Below are positions 25,140 to 34,314 of a stretch of 37,268 nt of DNA, piece after piece (positions within the stretch are counted from its first letter, which is position 1; every line of letters starts with the position of its first letter). The notes under the pieces were generated by a model. It saw only the letters and a list, made by a program, of their open reading frames with translations, was not told the DNA's origin and did no database searches. Both the position numbers and the translations under genes were made by a program. Location of the stretch: assembly GCA_003231955.1 (NCBI GenBank), contig QIKL01000020.1, positions 1-37,268 on the forward strand, in the 5' to 3' direction. This DNA is from Candidatus Uhrbacteria bacterium (GTDB lineage Bacteria > Patescibacteriota > Patescibacteriia > 2-12-FULL-60-25).

Positions 25140-26987
25140 ATGGCCATGGCGAAAAAACCAAAAAAGGCCCAATCTATCGAAGAACTCTTTAAGAAACCAG
25201 CAGCTTCGATAGATGACGCCTCTTCAGAAGTCTCAACAAAATCCAACACAAAAACGTCACCCATCCGTAAAGGCAACGCAGGCGAAAAACTTGAAGAAAA
25301 AATACAAACGATCCACTTGCGTGAGATTGAAAAACAAACGGTTGCTAAGGCAGCATCACTCAACCTTCCCTACATCGACTTACACGGATTCCCCATAGCA
25401 CAAGAAGCTCTTGCTCTTATTCCGCGAAAAAATGCAGAAAAACTTCAGACTGTTATCTTCTTCCGTTCTGGAGACGAGATCCGCATCGGAACAGTCCAGC
25501 CCAGTGATGGCGTCGACGCGCTCGTTGCGCAGCTAGCTAAGGACTTCTCAGCAAACGTCGCGATCTATCTCATCTCTGAAGAAAGCTTCAAAGCCACATT
25601 GAAATTGTACGATGCACTTCCGCAGATCAAAGAGATTATTTATGGCGTCCGCATCGAAGAGAAAACTCTCGAAAAATACTCGCAAGAAATTACAGACATC
25701 CGAAAGCTTCAAGAAATAATCAGTCATGTTTCCACGACCGATACAATTGCACTTATCCTGGGCGCAGCACTCAAACTAAATGCATCAGATGTCCATGTTG
25801 AAGCGGAAGAATCTGACGTCAAAATCCGTTATCGTGTCGATGGCGATCTCCGTGATGCAGCAAAGCTTCCAAAAACTTCCTGGAAACAGATGATCACACG
25901 ACTTAAGCTCCTTGCTGGTGTCAAAATGAACATTGAAAACACACCACAGGATGGCCGTATTACAATCTATCTCACCAATGAAAAAGTCGACATTCGCGTC
26001 TCTTTTCTCCCCACAGCATTCGGCGAATCTGTTGTTATGCGGCTACTCCGTCCAAAAACGATCTCGCTAGAATTTGAACAGCTCGGTGTCCGCGACCACG
26101 CATGGGAATCGCTCAAGCGAGAAATCTCCCGTCCAAACGGGATGATCGTAAATACGGGACCAACAGGATCTGGAAAGACAACTACACTCTATGCCATCCT
26201 GAAACATCTAAATATAGAAAAAGTAAAAATTATCACACTTGAAGACCCTGTCGAATATAAACTTCAAGGAATCAATCAAAGCCAAATTAATTACTCTAAA
26301 AATTATACATTTGCCAAAGGCTTACGCTCAATCTTGCGCCAGGATCCGGATATTGTGATGATCGGTGAAATCCGCGACCTTGAAACTGCCGAGATCGCAA
26401 TCCAAGCCGCGCTCACCGGCCACCTTGTGATTAGCACAATCCACACCAATAGTGCCGCTGGCGCCATCCCCCGATTTCTTTCTATGGGGGTGAAACCTTT
26501 TCTTCTTGCACCAGCGATTAACTGCATCATTGGACAGCGCCTTGTAAAACGCATCAACCCAGATGTAAAGATACGCGCTACGCTTTCAGCGAGCGTAATG
26601 GCTCAAGTGCGCGGAGAACTCTCAAGAATTCATCCAGATATTCTTAAGGAATATAAAGTCGACTTAGACAATCTTCAATTTTATAGCCCCAAAGAAGATG
26701 CGGAAGAGCCTTATAAAGGTCGCATCGGCATCTTCGAAATCTTTAGTATGAATAAGGCTATCGAACGGCAGATCCTCTCTGGTAATGTTTCTGAATATCA
26801 AATCGTCGAAATCGCTCTCCGAAACGGAATGCTTACCATGGCGCAAGATGGATTACTTAAAGCACTTGAAGGAATCACAAGTGTCCACGAGGTCCTGCGC
26901 GTCGCAGAGCTTCAAGCACTAGAAGAACCACCGGAAGAAACGCAGACAGCGCCGCCGAATCCATCGGTTACGGCGCCAAAGCAATAA
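25140..26987 (+). CDS. pilB: PilB/GspE-type assembly ATPase lacking the zinc tetracysteine
   Basis: The 615-residue product is a type II secretion/type IV pilus extension ATPase. After a Lys/Ser-rich head (1-50), an N1 domain-like part spans about 60-180. The ATPase part has ASDVHVE (215-221), RYRVDGDL (230-237), Walker A GPTGSGKT (340-347), Asp box LEDPVEYK (367-374), Walker B MIGEIRDLETAEIA (407-420) and the His box TGHLVISTIHTN (426-437). The stretch at about 465-525, where relatives carry two CxxC pairs, has no cysteine. ATG 25140 or the ATG two codons later may be used. No other pilus gene is near apart from the membrane protein upstream. Confidence 0.93.
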   Translation: MAMAKKPKKAQSIEELFKKPAASIDDASSEVSTKSNTKTSPIRKGNAGEKLEEKIQTIHLREIEKQTVAKAASLNLPYIDLHGFPIAQEALALIPRKNAEKLQTVIFFRSGDEIRIGTVQPSDGVDALVAQLAKDFSANVAIYLISEESFKATLKLYDALPQIKEIIYGVRIEEKTLEKYSQEITDIRKLQEIISHVSTTDTIALILGAALKLNASDVHVEAEESDVKIRYRVDGDLRDAAKLPKTSWKQMITRLKLLAGVKMNIENTPQDGRITIYLTNEKVDIRVSFLPTAFGESVVMRLLRPKTISLEFEQLGVRDHAWESLKREISRPNGMIVNTGPTGSGKTTTLYAILKHLNIEKVKIITLEDPVEYKLQGINQSQINYSKNYTFAKGLRSILRQDPDIVMIGEIRDLETAEIAIQAALTGHLVISTIHTNSAAGAIPRFLSMGVKPFLLAPAINCIIGQRLVKRINPDVKIRATLSASVMAQVRGELSRIHPDILKEYKVDLDNLQFYSPKEDAEEPYKGRIGIFEIFSMNKAIERQILSGNVSEYQIVEIALRNGMLTMAQDGLLKALEGITSVHEVLRVAELQALEEPPEETQTAPPNPSVTAPKQ

Positions 26988-27009
26988 TCCCATGTCTGCG
27001 GAATTATTG
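26982..27009. terminator. Hairpin between convergent pilB and tsaE
   Basis: CAATAATCC (26982-26990) pairs with GG-A-ATTATTG (27000-27009) with one bulged A. The pilB stop codon is inside the stem, and T-rich sequence follows on the plus strand. Confidence 0.55.
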
Positions 27010-27507
27010 TTACGTTTTGTTTTCCGTAATATGTAGTGTCGTCACGTCATGACGCAAAATCCAATTTGGAACATTTTCTGGCCATTCAAGAACAAGAATA
27101 CTACATCCGTCGGACAGCTCATCTTCTAAATCAAGGACGACAAGGTCATTCTCATTTTCGATACGATATGCATCCACATGGATAAGTCGACGAATACCGT
27201 TTACAGACTTAGGTAATCGATAACTACGCATAATGGCAAACGTCGGACTTGATGGAAGACGATGAATACCAAGCGCCCGCGCGAGCGCCTGCACACACGT
27301 CGTTTTCCCCATACCTAATTCACCGGAGAGCGCAAGAATATATCCAGGTTTAAGTCTTTTAACGATCTTTCGTGCGAATGCATCCCATGCGCGAATGGAA
27401 GGTAGTATAAAACTTGTATTTTGAAACGTAGTGGATATGATTGTCACCCTTCTGCCAAGAAGATCTTTTTGAGCTTTAAATTTTAAGCTTTGAGCGACGA
27501 ACTTCAT
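27010..27507 (-). CDS. tsaE: tRNA threonylcarbamoyladenosine biosynthesis ATPase TsaE
   Basis: TsaE is the P-loop ATPase that works with TsaB and TsaD to form the t6A37 modification on ANN-decoding tRNAs. Walker A GELGMGKT, the SPTFAIMRSY motif, HVDAYRIE and LEWPENV are all in order. ATG 27507 overlaps the tsaD stop as ATGA and gives 165 residues; ATG 27516 is also in frame. The first 25-30 residues (rich in Lys and Phe) lie before the usual family start, so the true start may even be later. It follows tsaD directly and is likely translationally coupled. Confidence 0.92.
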   Translation of the reverse strand: MKFVAQSLKFKAQKDLLGRRVTIISTTFQNTSFILPSIRAWDAFARKIVKRLKPGYILALSGELGMGKTTCVQALARALGIHRLPSSPTFAIMRSYRLPKSVNGIRRLIHVDAYRIENENDLVVLDLEDELSDGCSILVLEWPENVPNWILRHDVTTLHITENKT

Positions 27508-28577
27508 AGATCCCATTCCGGCTTTGCATCAAGTGTCTTCCAGTTATCCGTCTTGTTTATGGATAAGCGCCAGGAAGCCGCGGCGGCGATCATAGCCGCG
27601 TTGTCTGTATGAAATCCCTTTGCTGGATGGAGTAGGTATCTACCGTCAAGATAATCGTCGACTGCATTAGTCATTTCCTTTTGTAATAAGTAATTAGCCG
27701 AAACGCCGCCTACGATCGCGATCGCTGCAGGTTTTACTTTTTGCGCTGCACGGATCGTCTTTTTGACAAGTAGATCCACAATCGCTTGCTCAATAGATGC
27801 CGCAAGGTCTGCACGAATATCAAGGTCTGCACGTCGTGCGCTAGGAAGCTTTTCCCACGTCTGACGGACCGCTGTTTTGAGTCCGGAAAAACTTAAATCT
27901 AAACTCGGATCATGCAGCATTGGCCGCGGAAAATTAAAGGCTGTAGGATCGCCGTTTGCGGCAAGCTTCGCGATTGCGGGACCACCAGGATAACCGATCC
28001 CCATAAGCTTCGCCGTCTTATCGAACGCCTCACCCGCAGCGTCGTCGCGTGTACGTCCGAGAATGCGGTACGAACAATAGTCCTTCATGAGTACGAGCTC
28101 CGTATGACCTCCAGAAACCAAAAGAACAAGCATTGGAAACTTCCAGACGTTCCTATTCTCTGGGACAAGCCAGGCCGAAGCCAAGTGCCCTTCAAGATGA
28201 TTTACACCGATAATCGGAACGCCAGTCGTAGCCGCGAGCGTACGCCCAGCCTCAACTCCAACCCGTAAAGCTGTTGCGAGCCCAGGGCCCCGTGTTACTG
28301 CGATCGCGTTATACCGATGTTTGGCGCCAAAAATCTTTGCGCGTTCAAGAAGTGCAATAAGCTCTGGAACGTGTGTCCGTGCCGCAACCTCTGGGACTAC
28401 ACCACCATAACGTTGATGGATCGGAATCTGAGTGGCAATCTCATGATGCAAAATGCGTATATTGCATTTTGCTGGTTGTACGCCAGACATCTCTAAAATC
28501 GCGACGGAAGTCTCGTCACAACTCGTCTCAATAGCAAGGATCTTCCATGTCCGTGGCCGCTTAATTATATGTGACAT
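27504..28577 (-). CDS. tsaD: tRNA N6-adenosine threonylcarbamoyltransferase TsaD
   Basis: The 357-residue product transfers the threonylcarbamoyl group to A37 of tRNA and belongs to the ASKHA/Kae1 family. Family marks are ILAIETSCDETSVAIL near the N-terminus, the metal-binding HLEGHLASAW at about 126-135, LLVSGGHTELV at about 150-160 and the C-terminal HTDNAAMIAAAA. Length is normal. A 6-bp stem hairpin, GCTAGG and CCTAGC (28580-28596), stands immediately before the start codon. The gene overlaps tsaE by 4 bp. Confidence 0.96.
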   Translation of the reverse strand: MSHIIKRPRTWKILAIETSCDETSVAILEMSGVQPAKCNIRILHHEIATQIPIHQRYGGVVPEVAARTHVPELIALLERAKIFGAKHRYNAIAVTRGPGLATALRVGVEAGRTLAATTGVPIIGVNHLEGHLASAWLVPENRNVWKFPMLVLLVSGGHTELVLMKDYCSYRILGRTRDDAAGEAFDKTAKLMGIGYPGGPAIAKLAANGDPTAFNFPRPMLHDPSLDLSFSGLKTAVRQTWEKLPSARRADLDIRADLAASIEQAIVDLLVKKTIRAAQKVKPAAIAIVGGVSANYLLQKEMTNAVDDYLDGRYLLHPAKGFHTDNAAMIAAAASWRLSINKTDNWKTLDAKPEWDL

Positions 28578-28579
28578 AC

Positions 28580-28596
28580 GCTAGGCCAATCCTAGC
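28580..28596 (-). promoter_or_regulatory. Hairpin directly before the tsaD start codon
   Basis: GCTAGG (28580-28585) and CCTAGC (28591-28596) form a perfect 6-bp inverted repeat with a CCAAT loop, ending 2 bp from the ATG. It could act on translation or be a protein site. Confidence 0.4.
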
Positions 28597-28694
28597 TCAC
28601 TTCTTATTTTTTTGTCCATCTATTTTAGGATAAATGGCAATCATAATCTACAAAAATATTTTTATCAGAGTTTGATCGACGTGGTGGTATTAGA

Positions 28695-29921
28695 TTAGAC
28701 GTACTGCTTTGCAATGGCCGCAGCGAGACGCTCCACCGCAATATGAAAAGCGGCCTGTCGAAATGTAATCGTATGTTTTTTTGCCATATCTAAAACCGCT
28801 TGTGCGGCATCACGCATAATAGCTTCCATACGTGTCATAACTTCATGCTCTTCCCAGTGTTCATTAATACGATTCTGTTCCCATTCAAGATACGATACCG
28901 TTACGCCGCCTGCGTTAGCCAAAATGTCTGGAATAACAACCACACCGCGTTTTTGAAGAATACTATCTGCTTCCGGTGTTGTCGGTCCGTTCGCGACCTC
29001 GAGGATCACTTTTGCTTCAATCTCTTCCGCAACCTCTGGCATGATTACACCTTCAAGCGCAGACGGAACAAAAACACCGCATGGAATACGGAGAAGACTT
29101 TCGTTAGAGATCTCCCTCGTGGATACAGGAGCAGATAAGCGTCCTGTTTTTTTCTTTATCTCAATAAGCGCGGGAATATCAAGACCATTTTCATTGTGTA
29201 ATGCGCCATGCGAATCAGAGACGGCAACGACCGCATATCCATGATGATAAAAAAGCCTCGCAATTTCCTGACCGGCATTGCCGAATCCTTGTACTGTGAT
29301 CGTCGCCGTCTCTGGATCCATACCGAGGTGCGACCGAAATGCCTTAAAAACGATATATGCGCCCATCCCAGTCGCTGTACTCCGGCCCTCGGATCCGCCA
29401 TGTGCAATAGATTTCCCTGTCACAACCGCTGGCGTCGGAAATCCAACAATCTTGGAATATTCATCCGACATCCAGTCCATAATTTGTGGCGTCGTATTCA
29501 CGTCTGGTGCAGGCACATCGCGCTCTGGACCAATTACATCTGAAATAGCGCGCGTAAAACTTCGTGTGAGCCGTTCTAGTTCATCTCTTGATAGCGTCTT
29601 TGGATCAATCTTCACACCGCCCTTACCTCCGCCGAACGGAATATTAACAAGGGCACATTTAAGCGTCATCCAAAATGAGAGAGCTTTAACCTCATCAACA
29701 TCTACCTGCGGATGAAACCGCATCCCGCCTTTGTATGGACCAATTGCATTATTCCATTGCACACGATATCCATGAAAAAATTGCGTTATTCCATTATCCA
29801 TCTGAACCGGAAACTCAACATCCACGATACGTTGTGCACGCTTAAGCCGTTCAAAGACTGCTGGATCGACGGATAAATCTGACGCAGCCAACTGACGCAT
29901 CGCGGCATCAAAGACTGACAT
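28695..29921 (-). CDS. gdhA: Glutamate dehydrogenase (Glu/Leu/Phe/Val dehydrogenase family)
   Basis: The enzyme interconverts glutamate and 2-oxoglutarate plus ammonia with NAD(P)H. From ATG 29921 the product is 408 residues, the usual length. Substrate-site lysines are in GPYKGGMRF (Lys64), TLKCAL (Lys88) and GGGKGG (catalytic Lys100), the catalytic Asp is in VPAPDVNT (Asp140), and the nucleotide fold has GFGNAG (212-217). The frame stays open another 84 codons upstream, but that part runs through trxB and is not family-like. The start overlaps trxB by 14 bp, so it is coupled to the thioredoxin genes. The substrate could in principle be another amino acid. Confidence 0.92.
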   Translation of the reverse strand: MSVFDAAMRQLAASDLSVDPAVFERLKRAQRIVDVEFPVQMDNGITQFFHGYRVQWNNAIGPYKGGMRFHPQVDVDEVKALSFWMTLKCALVNIPFGGGKGGVKIDPKTLSRDELERLTRSFTRAISDVIGPERDVPAPDVNTTPQIMDWMSDEYSKIVGFPTPAVVTGKSIAHGGSEGRSTATGMGAYIVFKAFRSHLGMDPETATITVQGFGNAGQEIARLFYHHGYAVVAVSDSHGALHNENGLDIPALIEIKKKTGRLSAPVSTREISNESLLRIPCGVFVPSALEGVIMPEVAEEIEAKVILEVANGPTTPEADSILQKRGVVVIPDILANAGGVTVSYLEWEQNRINEHWEEHEVMTRMEAIMRDAAQAVLDMAKKHTITFRQAAFHIAVERLAAAIAKQYV

Positions 29922-30840
29922 ATGCGGTAAGGGATTTTTCAGCATCCAAAGCAGCCATACATCCAGAACTTGCGGCCGTAATCGCCTGTCGATATCGCGT
30001 ATCTTGAACATCACCCGCAGCGAAGACGCCTTCGATATTGGTCCGCGATGTTCCAGGTATCGTCTTGATGTATCCCTTTTCGTCAAGATCGACTTTTCCT
30101 TTAAAAAGCGATGTATTTGGTTCGTGTCCGATGGCCGCAAACACGCCATCAATCGAGATTTCATATGTCTCACCGTTTACCGTGTCCTTTAGACGAACAC
30201 CCGTCACATGACCGACAGCCACGCCAAGAATCTCATCAACCTCCGCGTTCCAAATGATATCGATTTTCGGATTATCCATAACTCGTTCTTGCATAATCTT
30301 GGATGCCTTGAATACATCACGTCGATGGACAATCGTAACTTTTTCTGCGAATCGTGTAAGAAAATTCGCTTCTTCCATCGCACCATCTCCCCCACCGACT
30401 ACAATGACATTTTTCCCTTTAAAAAAGAATCCATCACATGTCGCGCATGCAGAGACGCCGTGACCAAAAAGCTTTTGTTCGGATTCAAGCCCAAGCCGAC
30501 GCGCTTTGGCGCCTGTCGAGATAACTATTGTCTTCGCTTTAACAATCTGTTCCTTAGTCGTAACCGTATACGGTCTCGAAGAAAAGTCGACGGATTCAAC
30601 CACTTCACTCATAATCTGAGTGCCAAAACGCTTTGCCTGATCGCGTAAAACTCGCATAAGTTCTGGACCTTGAATACCATTTACAAAACCAGGAAAATTT
30701 TCAACCTCTGTCGTAGTCATAAGCTGACCGCCAGGTTCAGATCCTTCAAAAACGAGCGGCTTCAATTCCGCTCGTGCAGCATAAATCGCAGCAGTCCAGC
30801 CTGCTGGACCAGATCCGATAATAACAATATCGTAAATCAT
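29908..30840 (-). CDS. trxB: Thioredoxin-disulfide reductase
   Basis: The 310-residue flavoenzyme reduces thioredoxin using NADPH. The FAD motif GSGPAG is at 9-14, the redox-active CATC is at 132-135, the NADPH-binding GGGDGA is at 149-154 and the FAD-contacting GVFAAGDV lies near the C-terminus. All parts are intact. Its ATG overlaps the trxA stop as ATGA and its 3' end overlaps gdhA by 14 bp, so trxA-trxB-gdhA form one unit. Confidence 0.96.
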   Translation of the reverse strand: MIYDIVIIGSGPAGWTAAIYAARAELKPLVFEGSEPGGQLMTTTEVENFPGFVNGIQGPELMRVLRDQAKRFGTQIMSEVVESVDFSSRPYTVTTKEQIVKAKTIVISTGAKARRLGLESEQKLFGHGVSACATCDGFFFKGKNVIVVGGGDGAMEEANFLTRFAEKVTIVHRRDVFKASKIMQERVMDNPKIDIIWNAEVDEILGVAVGHVTGVRLKDTVNGETYEISIDGVFAAIGHEPNTSLFKGKVDLDEKGYIKTIPGTSRTNIEGVFAAGDVQDTRYRQAITAASSGCMAALDAEKSLTAYVSL

Positions 30841-31160
30841 ACGAGGTACTTTTGAAGTTTCTGCAAGAAACCTTCTTTCAACATCCCGCCAACAAATTGC
30901 TGATCAATTTGTCCGCCCTTAAAGATGACAAAATTTGGAATGGACATGATGCCATATTTCATGGCTATATCCCCGTTCTCATCAACATTGCATTTACCAA
31001 TCTTAAGTTTTCCCTCGTCAATTTCTTTAGAGAGTTCTTCGATAATCGGACTCGTCATGCGGCACGGACCACACCATGGCGCCCAAAAATCGACCAAAAC
31101 GGGTACTGAAGATTGTAAAACTTCAGCGTCAAAATTCGCATCAGTAAATAGGTGTTCCAT
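30837..31160 (-). CDS. trxA: Thioredoxin
   Basis: The 107-residue product is a classical thioredoxin with WCGPC (29-33), the DFWAPW strand before it and the cis-proline in IMSIPNF at about 73-79. It is the partner of the adjacent reductase and provides the cytoplasmic dithiol reductant. It has no signal peptide. A promoter-like sequence lies so close that the transcript would begin only a few bases before the ATG. Confidence 0.96.
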   Translation of the reverse strand: MEHLFTDANFDAEVLQSSVPVLVDFWAPWCGPCRMTSPIIEELSKEIDEGKLKIGKCNVDENGDIAMKYGIMSIPNFVIFKGGQIDQQFVGGMLKEGFLQKLQKYLV

Positions 31161-31169
31161 AGTCTATCC

Positions 31170-31198
31170 AATCTAACCCCGCAGCCAACTCGATGCAA
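31170..31198 (-). promoter_or_regulatory. Putative promoter of trxA-trxB-gdhA
   Basis: On the minus strand TTGCAT (31198-31193), a 17-bp spacer and TAGATT (31175-31170) precede the trxA ATG by 9 bp, so the mRNA is nearly leaderless. Confidence 0.5.
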
Positions 31199-31228
31199 GA
31201 GTATTTCGACAGTTCTACCTTTTAAGCA

Positions 31229-33250
31229 TCACCGCGGAATCACGAGTTTCCGTTCTTTAACCTCCTCATGATAGACCTCAAGCCGATCACCAGGCTGAAG
31301 TCTCGTCTTGCCTTTGAATGACACTCCACACTCCTGTCCAGCATGAACTTCTTTAACCGTCTGTTTTCCACTCTGCAACGAATCAATAGAGCCTTCACCA
31401 ATAGGATCTTCACCACGCCACACATGAACTTTCTCTCCAGATACGATCTTCCCATCATTCACTTTGCCGCCGACGACCATCCGTCCCGTCTCTGTTCGAA
31501 AAATAGCCACTGCCTCAAAATTACCAAGCGGGGTAATAATAATCTCTGGTGGAACGAGCTCGTTCAAACGTTGGATTACATCATCAAAAAGTTCATAAAT
31601 AATCTTATATTCCTTAATATCGACACCCTTCTCACGCGCCAATGCCAATGCCTGCGGTGATGGGACCACGCCAAACGCATAAACAACGGACGGCGGAGAA
31701 TTCTCCGCACGAGTGACGTCATTCTCATTGACATTTCCTAATCCTTTTTGAATAACCTCTGCTCCGACGATATCGTTCTGAATTTTCTCGAGCATACCAA
31801 GTAATGCTTCAAGCGAACCGAGCGTGTCACATTTGAGAATAATATTTAAATTCTTCTTGCTAGTTTCCTCTTCGGATTCTGTTTTAATCGGAATCTGTTT
31901 GGTTGCCGTAAATGCCTGTGCGACTTGATGTGTACTCTTTGCCTTAGCAACTTCAAGTTTTTTTGAATCTTCTGGAACCTCAAAAATATCCCCGACAGAT
32001 GGCAAGACTTTGAAGCCAAGCACCTTAACTGGCGTCCCTGGAGATGCAGCACTAAGTTGTTTTCCATTCCAGTCACGCATAGAGCGCACACGCCCATACA
32101 AGGCATCGGCAATACTGAGACTATCATTCCGTTTTAATGTTCCAGCTTGGACGAGAACCGTTGCGACCGGACCTTCTCCTTTGTCGACATGCGACTCGAC
32201 AATCGTACCAACTGCGCGGCGGTCTGGATTTGCACGAATCTTGTCCACATTCATGTCGGACAAAAGAATTAAGACGTCTAAAAGCTCATCAATACCCATT
32301 TGTGTTTTCGCCGATAGCTTAACGAGCGGAACGGAGCCGCCCCAAGCATCAGTCGTAACGCCAAGCTCTGCAAGCTGGGAGAGTACACGATCTGGATCCA
32401 CATCCGGCTTGTCCATCTTATTCAACACGACTACAAATGGAAGCTTAGCAGCCTGAATGATACTAAGAGCCTCCTTTGTCTGAGGCTGAACACCATCATC
32501 AGCAGCTACAACAAGAATTGCGATATCTGCAACTTTAGCTCCGCGGGATCGCATAACCGTAAATGCTTCATGTCCCGGCGTGTCGATAAAAGTAAGATTA
32601 CGATCCTTCCGAACAACTTGATACGCTCCGATGTGCTGAGTGATTCCACCTGCCTCCTTATCAACAACGTTGGTCTCACGAATTGCATCGAGAAGTTTTG
32701 TCTTTCCGTGGTCTACATGCCCCATAACCACAATGACTGGCAGACGCGTTTTGAGATTCTCCTGTTCTTCCTTCTCAAAAATATCTTTGATGCGGTCCGA
32801 GTCCTGGATCGTTTCAACATAGCCTTCCGCTTTTGCCTCTTCTGGACGCGCTTTAAACCCCAACTCCTCTGCGATAATGGCTGCTGTTTCAAAATCCAGA
32901 CGCTCATTTTGTGATGCAAGAATCCCAGCGCGCATCAGTTGTTGAATAACCTTTGTGACCGGAAGGCCAAGTTTCCCAGCGAGATCACGCACGATCACCA
33001 CGGATGGGAGCGCCACCTCCTTAATTACAGTCGTTTCTACACGGTCATCAGACTTCGTCGACAATGCCAACAAGGAATTTCGAATCCGTTCCCGTCGTTC
33101 GTTCTCAAACCACTTCTTAATAATACGATCCGCAACCTGATTATCGACTTTGATTGCCTTGCGGCCAATATCAAAACCAAGCGCTGGAAGTTTATCCAAA
33201 AGCTCGTGAGGAGTCACTCGTAATTTACGAGCTAAATCAGAGACGTTCAT
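31229..33250 (-). CDS. infB: Translation initiation factor IF-2
   Basis: IF-2 is the GTPase that brings initiator tRNA to the 30S subunit. From ATG 33250 it is 673 residues. An N-terminal IF2_N module (about 1-50, [11 protein letters not shown]) and a second one (about 80-135) precede the G domain with GHVDHGKT (177-184), IDTPGHEAF and NKMD, then domain II and the C-terminal domains. The very long low-complexity N-terminus of the E. coli protein is missing, giving a short form. ATG 33259, three codons upstream, is also possible. No Shine-Dalgarno sequence is seen. Confidence 0.96.
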   Translation of the reverse strand: MNVSDLARKLRVTPHELLDKLPALGFDIGRKAIKVDNQVADRIIKKWFENERRERIRNSLLALSTKSDDRVETTVIKEVALPSVVIVRDLAGKLGLPVTKVIQQLMRAGILASQNERLDFETAAIIAEELGFKARPEEAKAEGYVETIQDSDRIKDIFEKEEQENLKTRLPVIVVMGHVDHGKTKLLDAIRETNVVDKEAGGITQHIGAYQVVRKDRNLTFIDTPGHEAFTVMRSRGAKVADIAILVVAADDGVQPQTKEALSIIQAAKLPFVVVLNKMDKPDVDPDRVLSQLAELGVTTDAWGGSVPLVKLSAKTQMGIDELLDVLILLSDMNVDKIRANPDRRAVGTIVESHVDKGEGPVATVLVQAGTLKRNDSLSIADALYGRVRSMRDWNGKQLSAASPGTPVKVLGFKVLPSVGDIFEVPEDSKKLEVAKAKSTHQVAQAFTATKQIPIKTESEEETSKKNLNIILKCDTLGSLEALLGMLEKIQNDIVGAEVIQKGLGNVNENDVTRAENSPPSVVYAFGVVPSPQALALAREKGVDIKEYKIIYELFDDVIQRLNELVPPEIIITPLGNFEAVAIFRTETGRMVVGGKVNDGKIVSGEKVHVWRGEDPIGEGSIDSLQSGKQTVKEVHAGQECGVSFKGKTRLQPGDRLEVYHEEVKERKLVIPR

Positions 33251-33260
33251 GTTGCCCAAG

Positions 33261-33287
33261 GGTATAAGATTTTAATGAAAAAGTCAA
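33261..33287 (-). promoter_or_regulatory. Possible infB promoter
   Basis: TTGACT (33287-33282, minus strand) and TATACC (33266-33261) are separated by 15 bp, shorter than ideal. The leader would be very short. Confidence 0.35.
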
Positions 33288-33372
33288 TCTCTATAAGGTA
33301 CCCAGATGCCGCTAAAAATCAGCTCCCGTACGTTCAGAGTAAACGAATGTTTTGTTGTGCTAGGATACAAGT

Positions 33373-34044
33373 ATGGAAGGATGCATTCTCTTAGTCGACA
33401 AACCCTCAGGCTGGACCTCTCACGATGTTATAGCAAAACTTCGCGGTATTTTTCATATTCGGAGAATCGGCCATGCAGGGACGCTGGACCCATTTGCAAC
33501 GGGATTATTGATCATTGGAGTAGGTTCAGCGACAAAAAAACTTACCGCACTCGTCGGATTGGATAAAACATACACAGCAACAGCATACCTTGGCGCAACG
33601 AGTACAACTTTTGATCCAGAAGGAGTGATTACACCAACTAAATATATCCGTCAGCCAATGCCGAACGATGTCACTGCCGCGCTAAAAAAATTCCAAAAAG
33701 GATATGAACAAAAAGCACCACTCTATTCTGCAAAAAAAATCGCTGGTAAAAAACTCTATGAACTCGCACGCAAAGGTATGGCAACCGAAGAGATGCGCCC
33801 ATCAAAATTTATAACCATTTCTATGCTTCAAGCTACGAGCTATGTATGGCCTTTTCTGACTTTTGAGGTCTCCTGCTCATCGGGGACGTATATCCGTTCG
33901 CTTGCAGACGATATCGGACGAACGCTCGGCTGCGGAGCGTATCTAACCCAGCTTCGGCGGATAAGTATCGGGAACTACGGGATTAAAGAGGCTAAAACGA
34001 TCGACCAACTCACCGAGACATCAGCTCATTTACAGTCCTCTTAA
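33373..34044 (+). CDS. truB: tRNA pseudouridine(55) synthase TruB, short form
   Basis: The 223-residue enzyme forms pseudouridine 55 in the T-loop of tRNAs. The catalytic motif GHAGTLDPFATG carries Asp39, and the family start LLVDKPSGWTSHDV and the SGTYIRSLADDIG motif are present. The C-terminal PUA-like part of longer enzymes (about 300 residues) is missing; the stop follows about 20 residues after the core. TAGGA lies 7 bp before the ATG, the closest thing to a Shine-Dalgarno sequence in the window. It is divergent from infB. Confidence 0.95.
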   Translation: MEGCILLVDKPSGWTSHDVIAKLRGIFHIRRIGHAGTLDPFATGLLIIGVGSATKKLTALVGLDKTYTATAYLGATSTTFDPEGVITPTKYIRQPMPNDVTAALKKFQKGYEQKAPLYSAKKIAGKKLYELARKGMATEEMRPSKFITISMLQATSYVWPFLTFEVSCSSGTYIRSLADDIGRTLGCGAYLTQLRRISIGNYGIKEAKTIDQLTETSAHLQSS

Positions 34045-34314
34045 ACAATTCGTGCCCAAGATATCTCCACCTTTTATCTGTACTCCGCCGGAGATTCTGT
34101 CATTTTTTTCCATAGACAAACAGACAAACATTTGCTACGCTTCAAACACTGACTTTTTATTCTTGATCGCTCCGGGTGCTTCGGTCGCAGCTCTAGGTCG
34201 GAATTCCTCTCACTTCGAAATTTGGGACATACGGACGTTTTTCATACCCAAAATCACACAGAAGAAAAGACCACACGCTGAATCCACCGTATCCCGGGCG
34301 CTTAGTTTCCATGT
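34045..34314. other. Intergenic stretch between truB and rny with a possible terminator
   Basis: ATCTCC (34063-34068) can pair with GGAGAT (34090-34095), or CTCC with GGAG around GCC (34083-34093); a run of seven T follows at 34103-34109, so this is probably the truB terminator. No gene is seen in the remainder, which must contain the rny promoter. Confidence 0.5.

Noticed and set aside
29922-30173. 84-residue upstream extension of glutamate dehydrogenase
   Set aside because: The extension lies inside trxB in another frame and has no similarity to the family; ATG 29921 gives the usual length.
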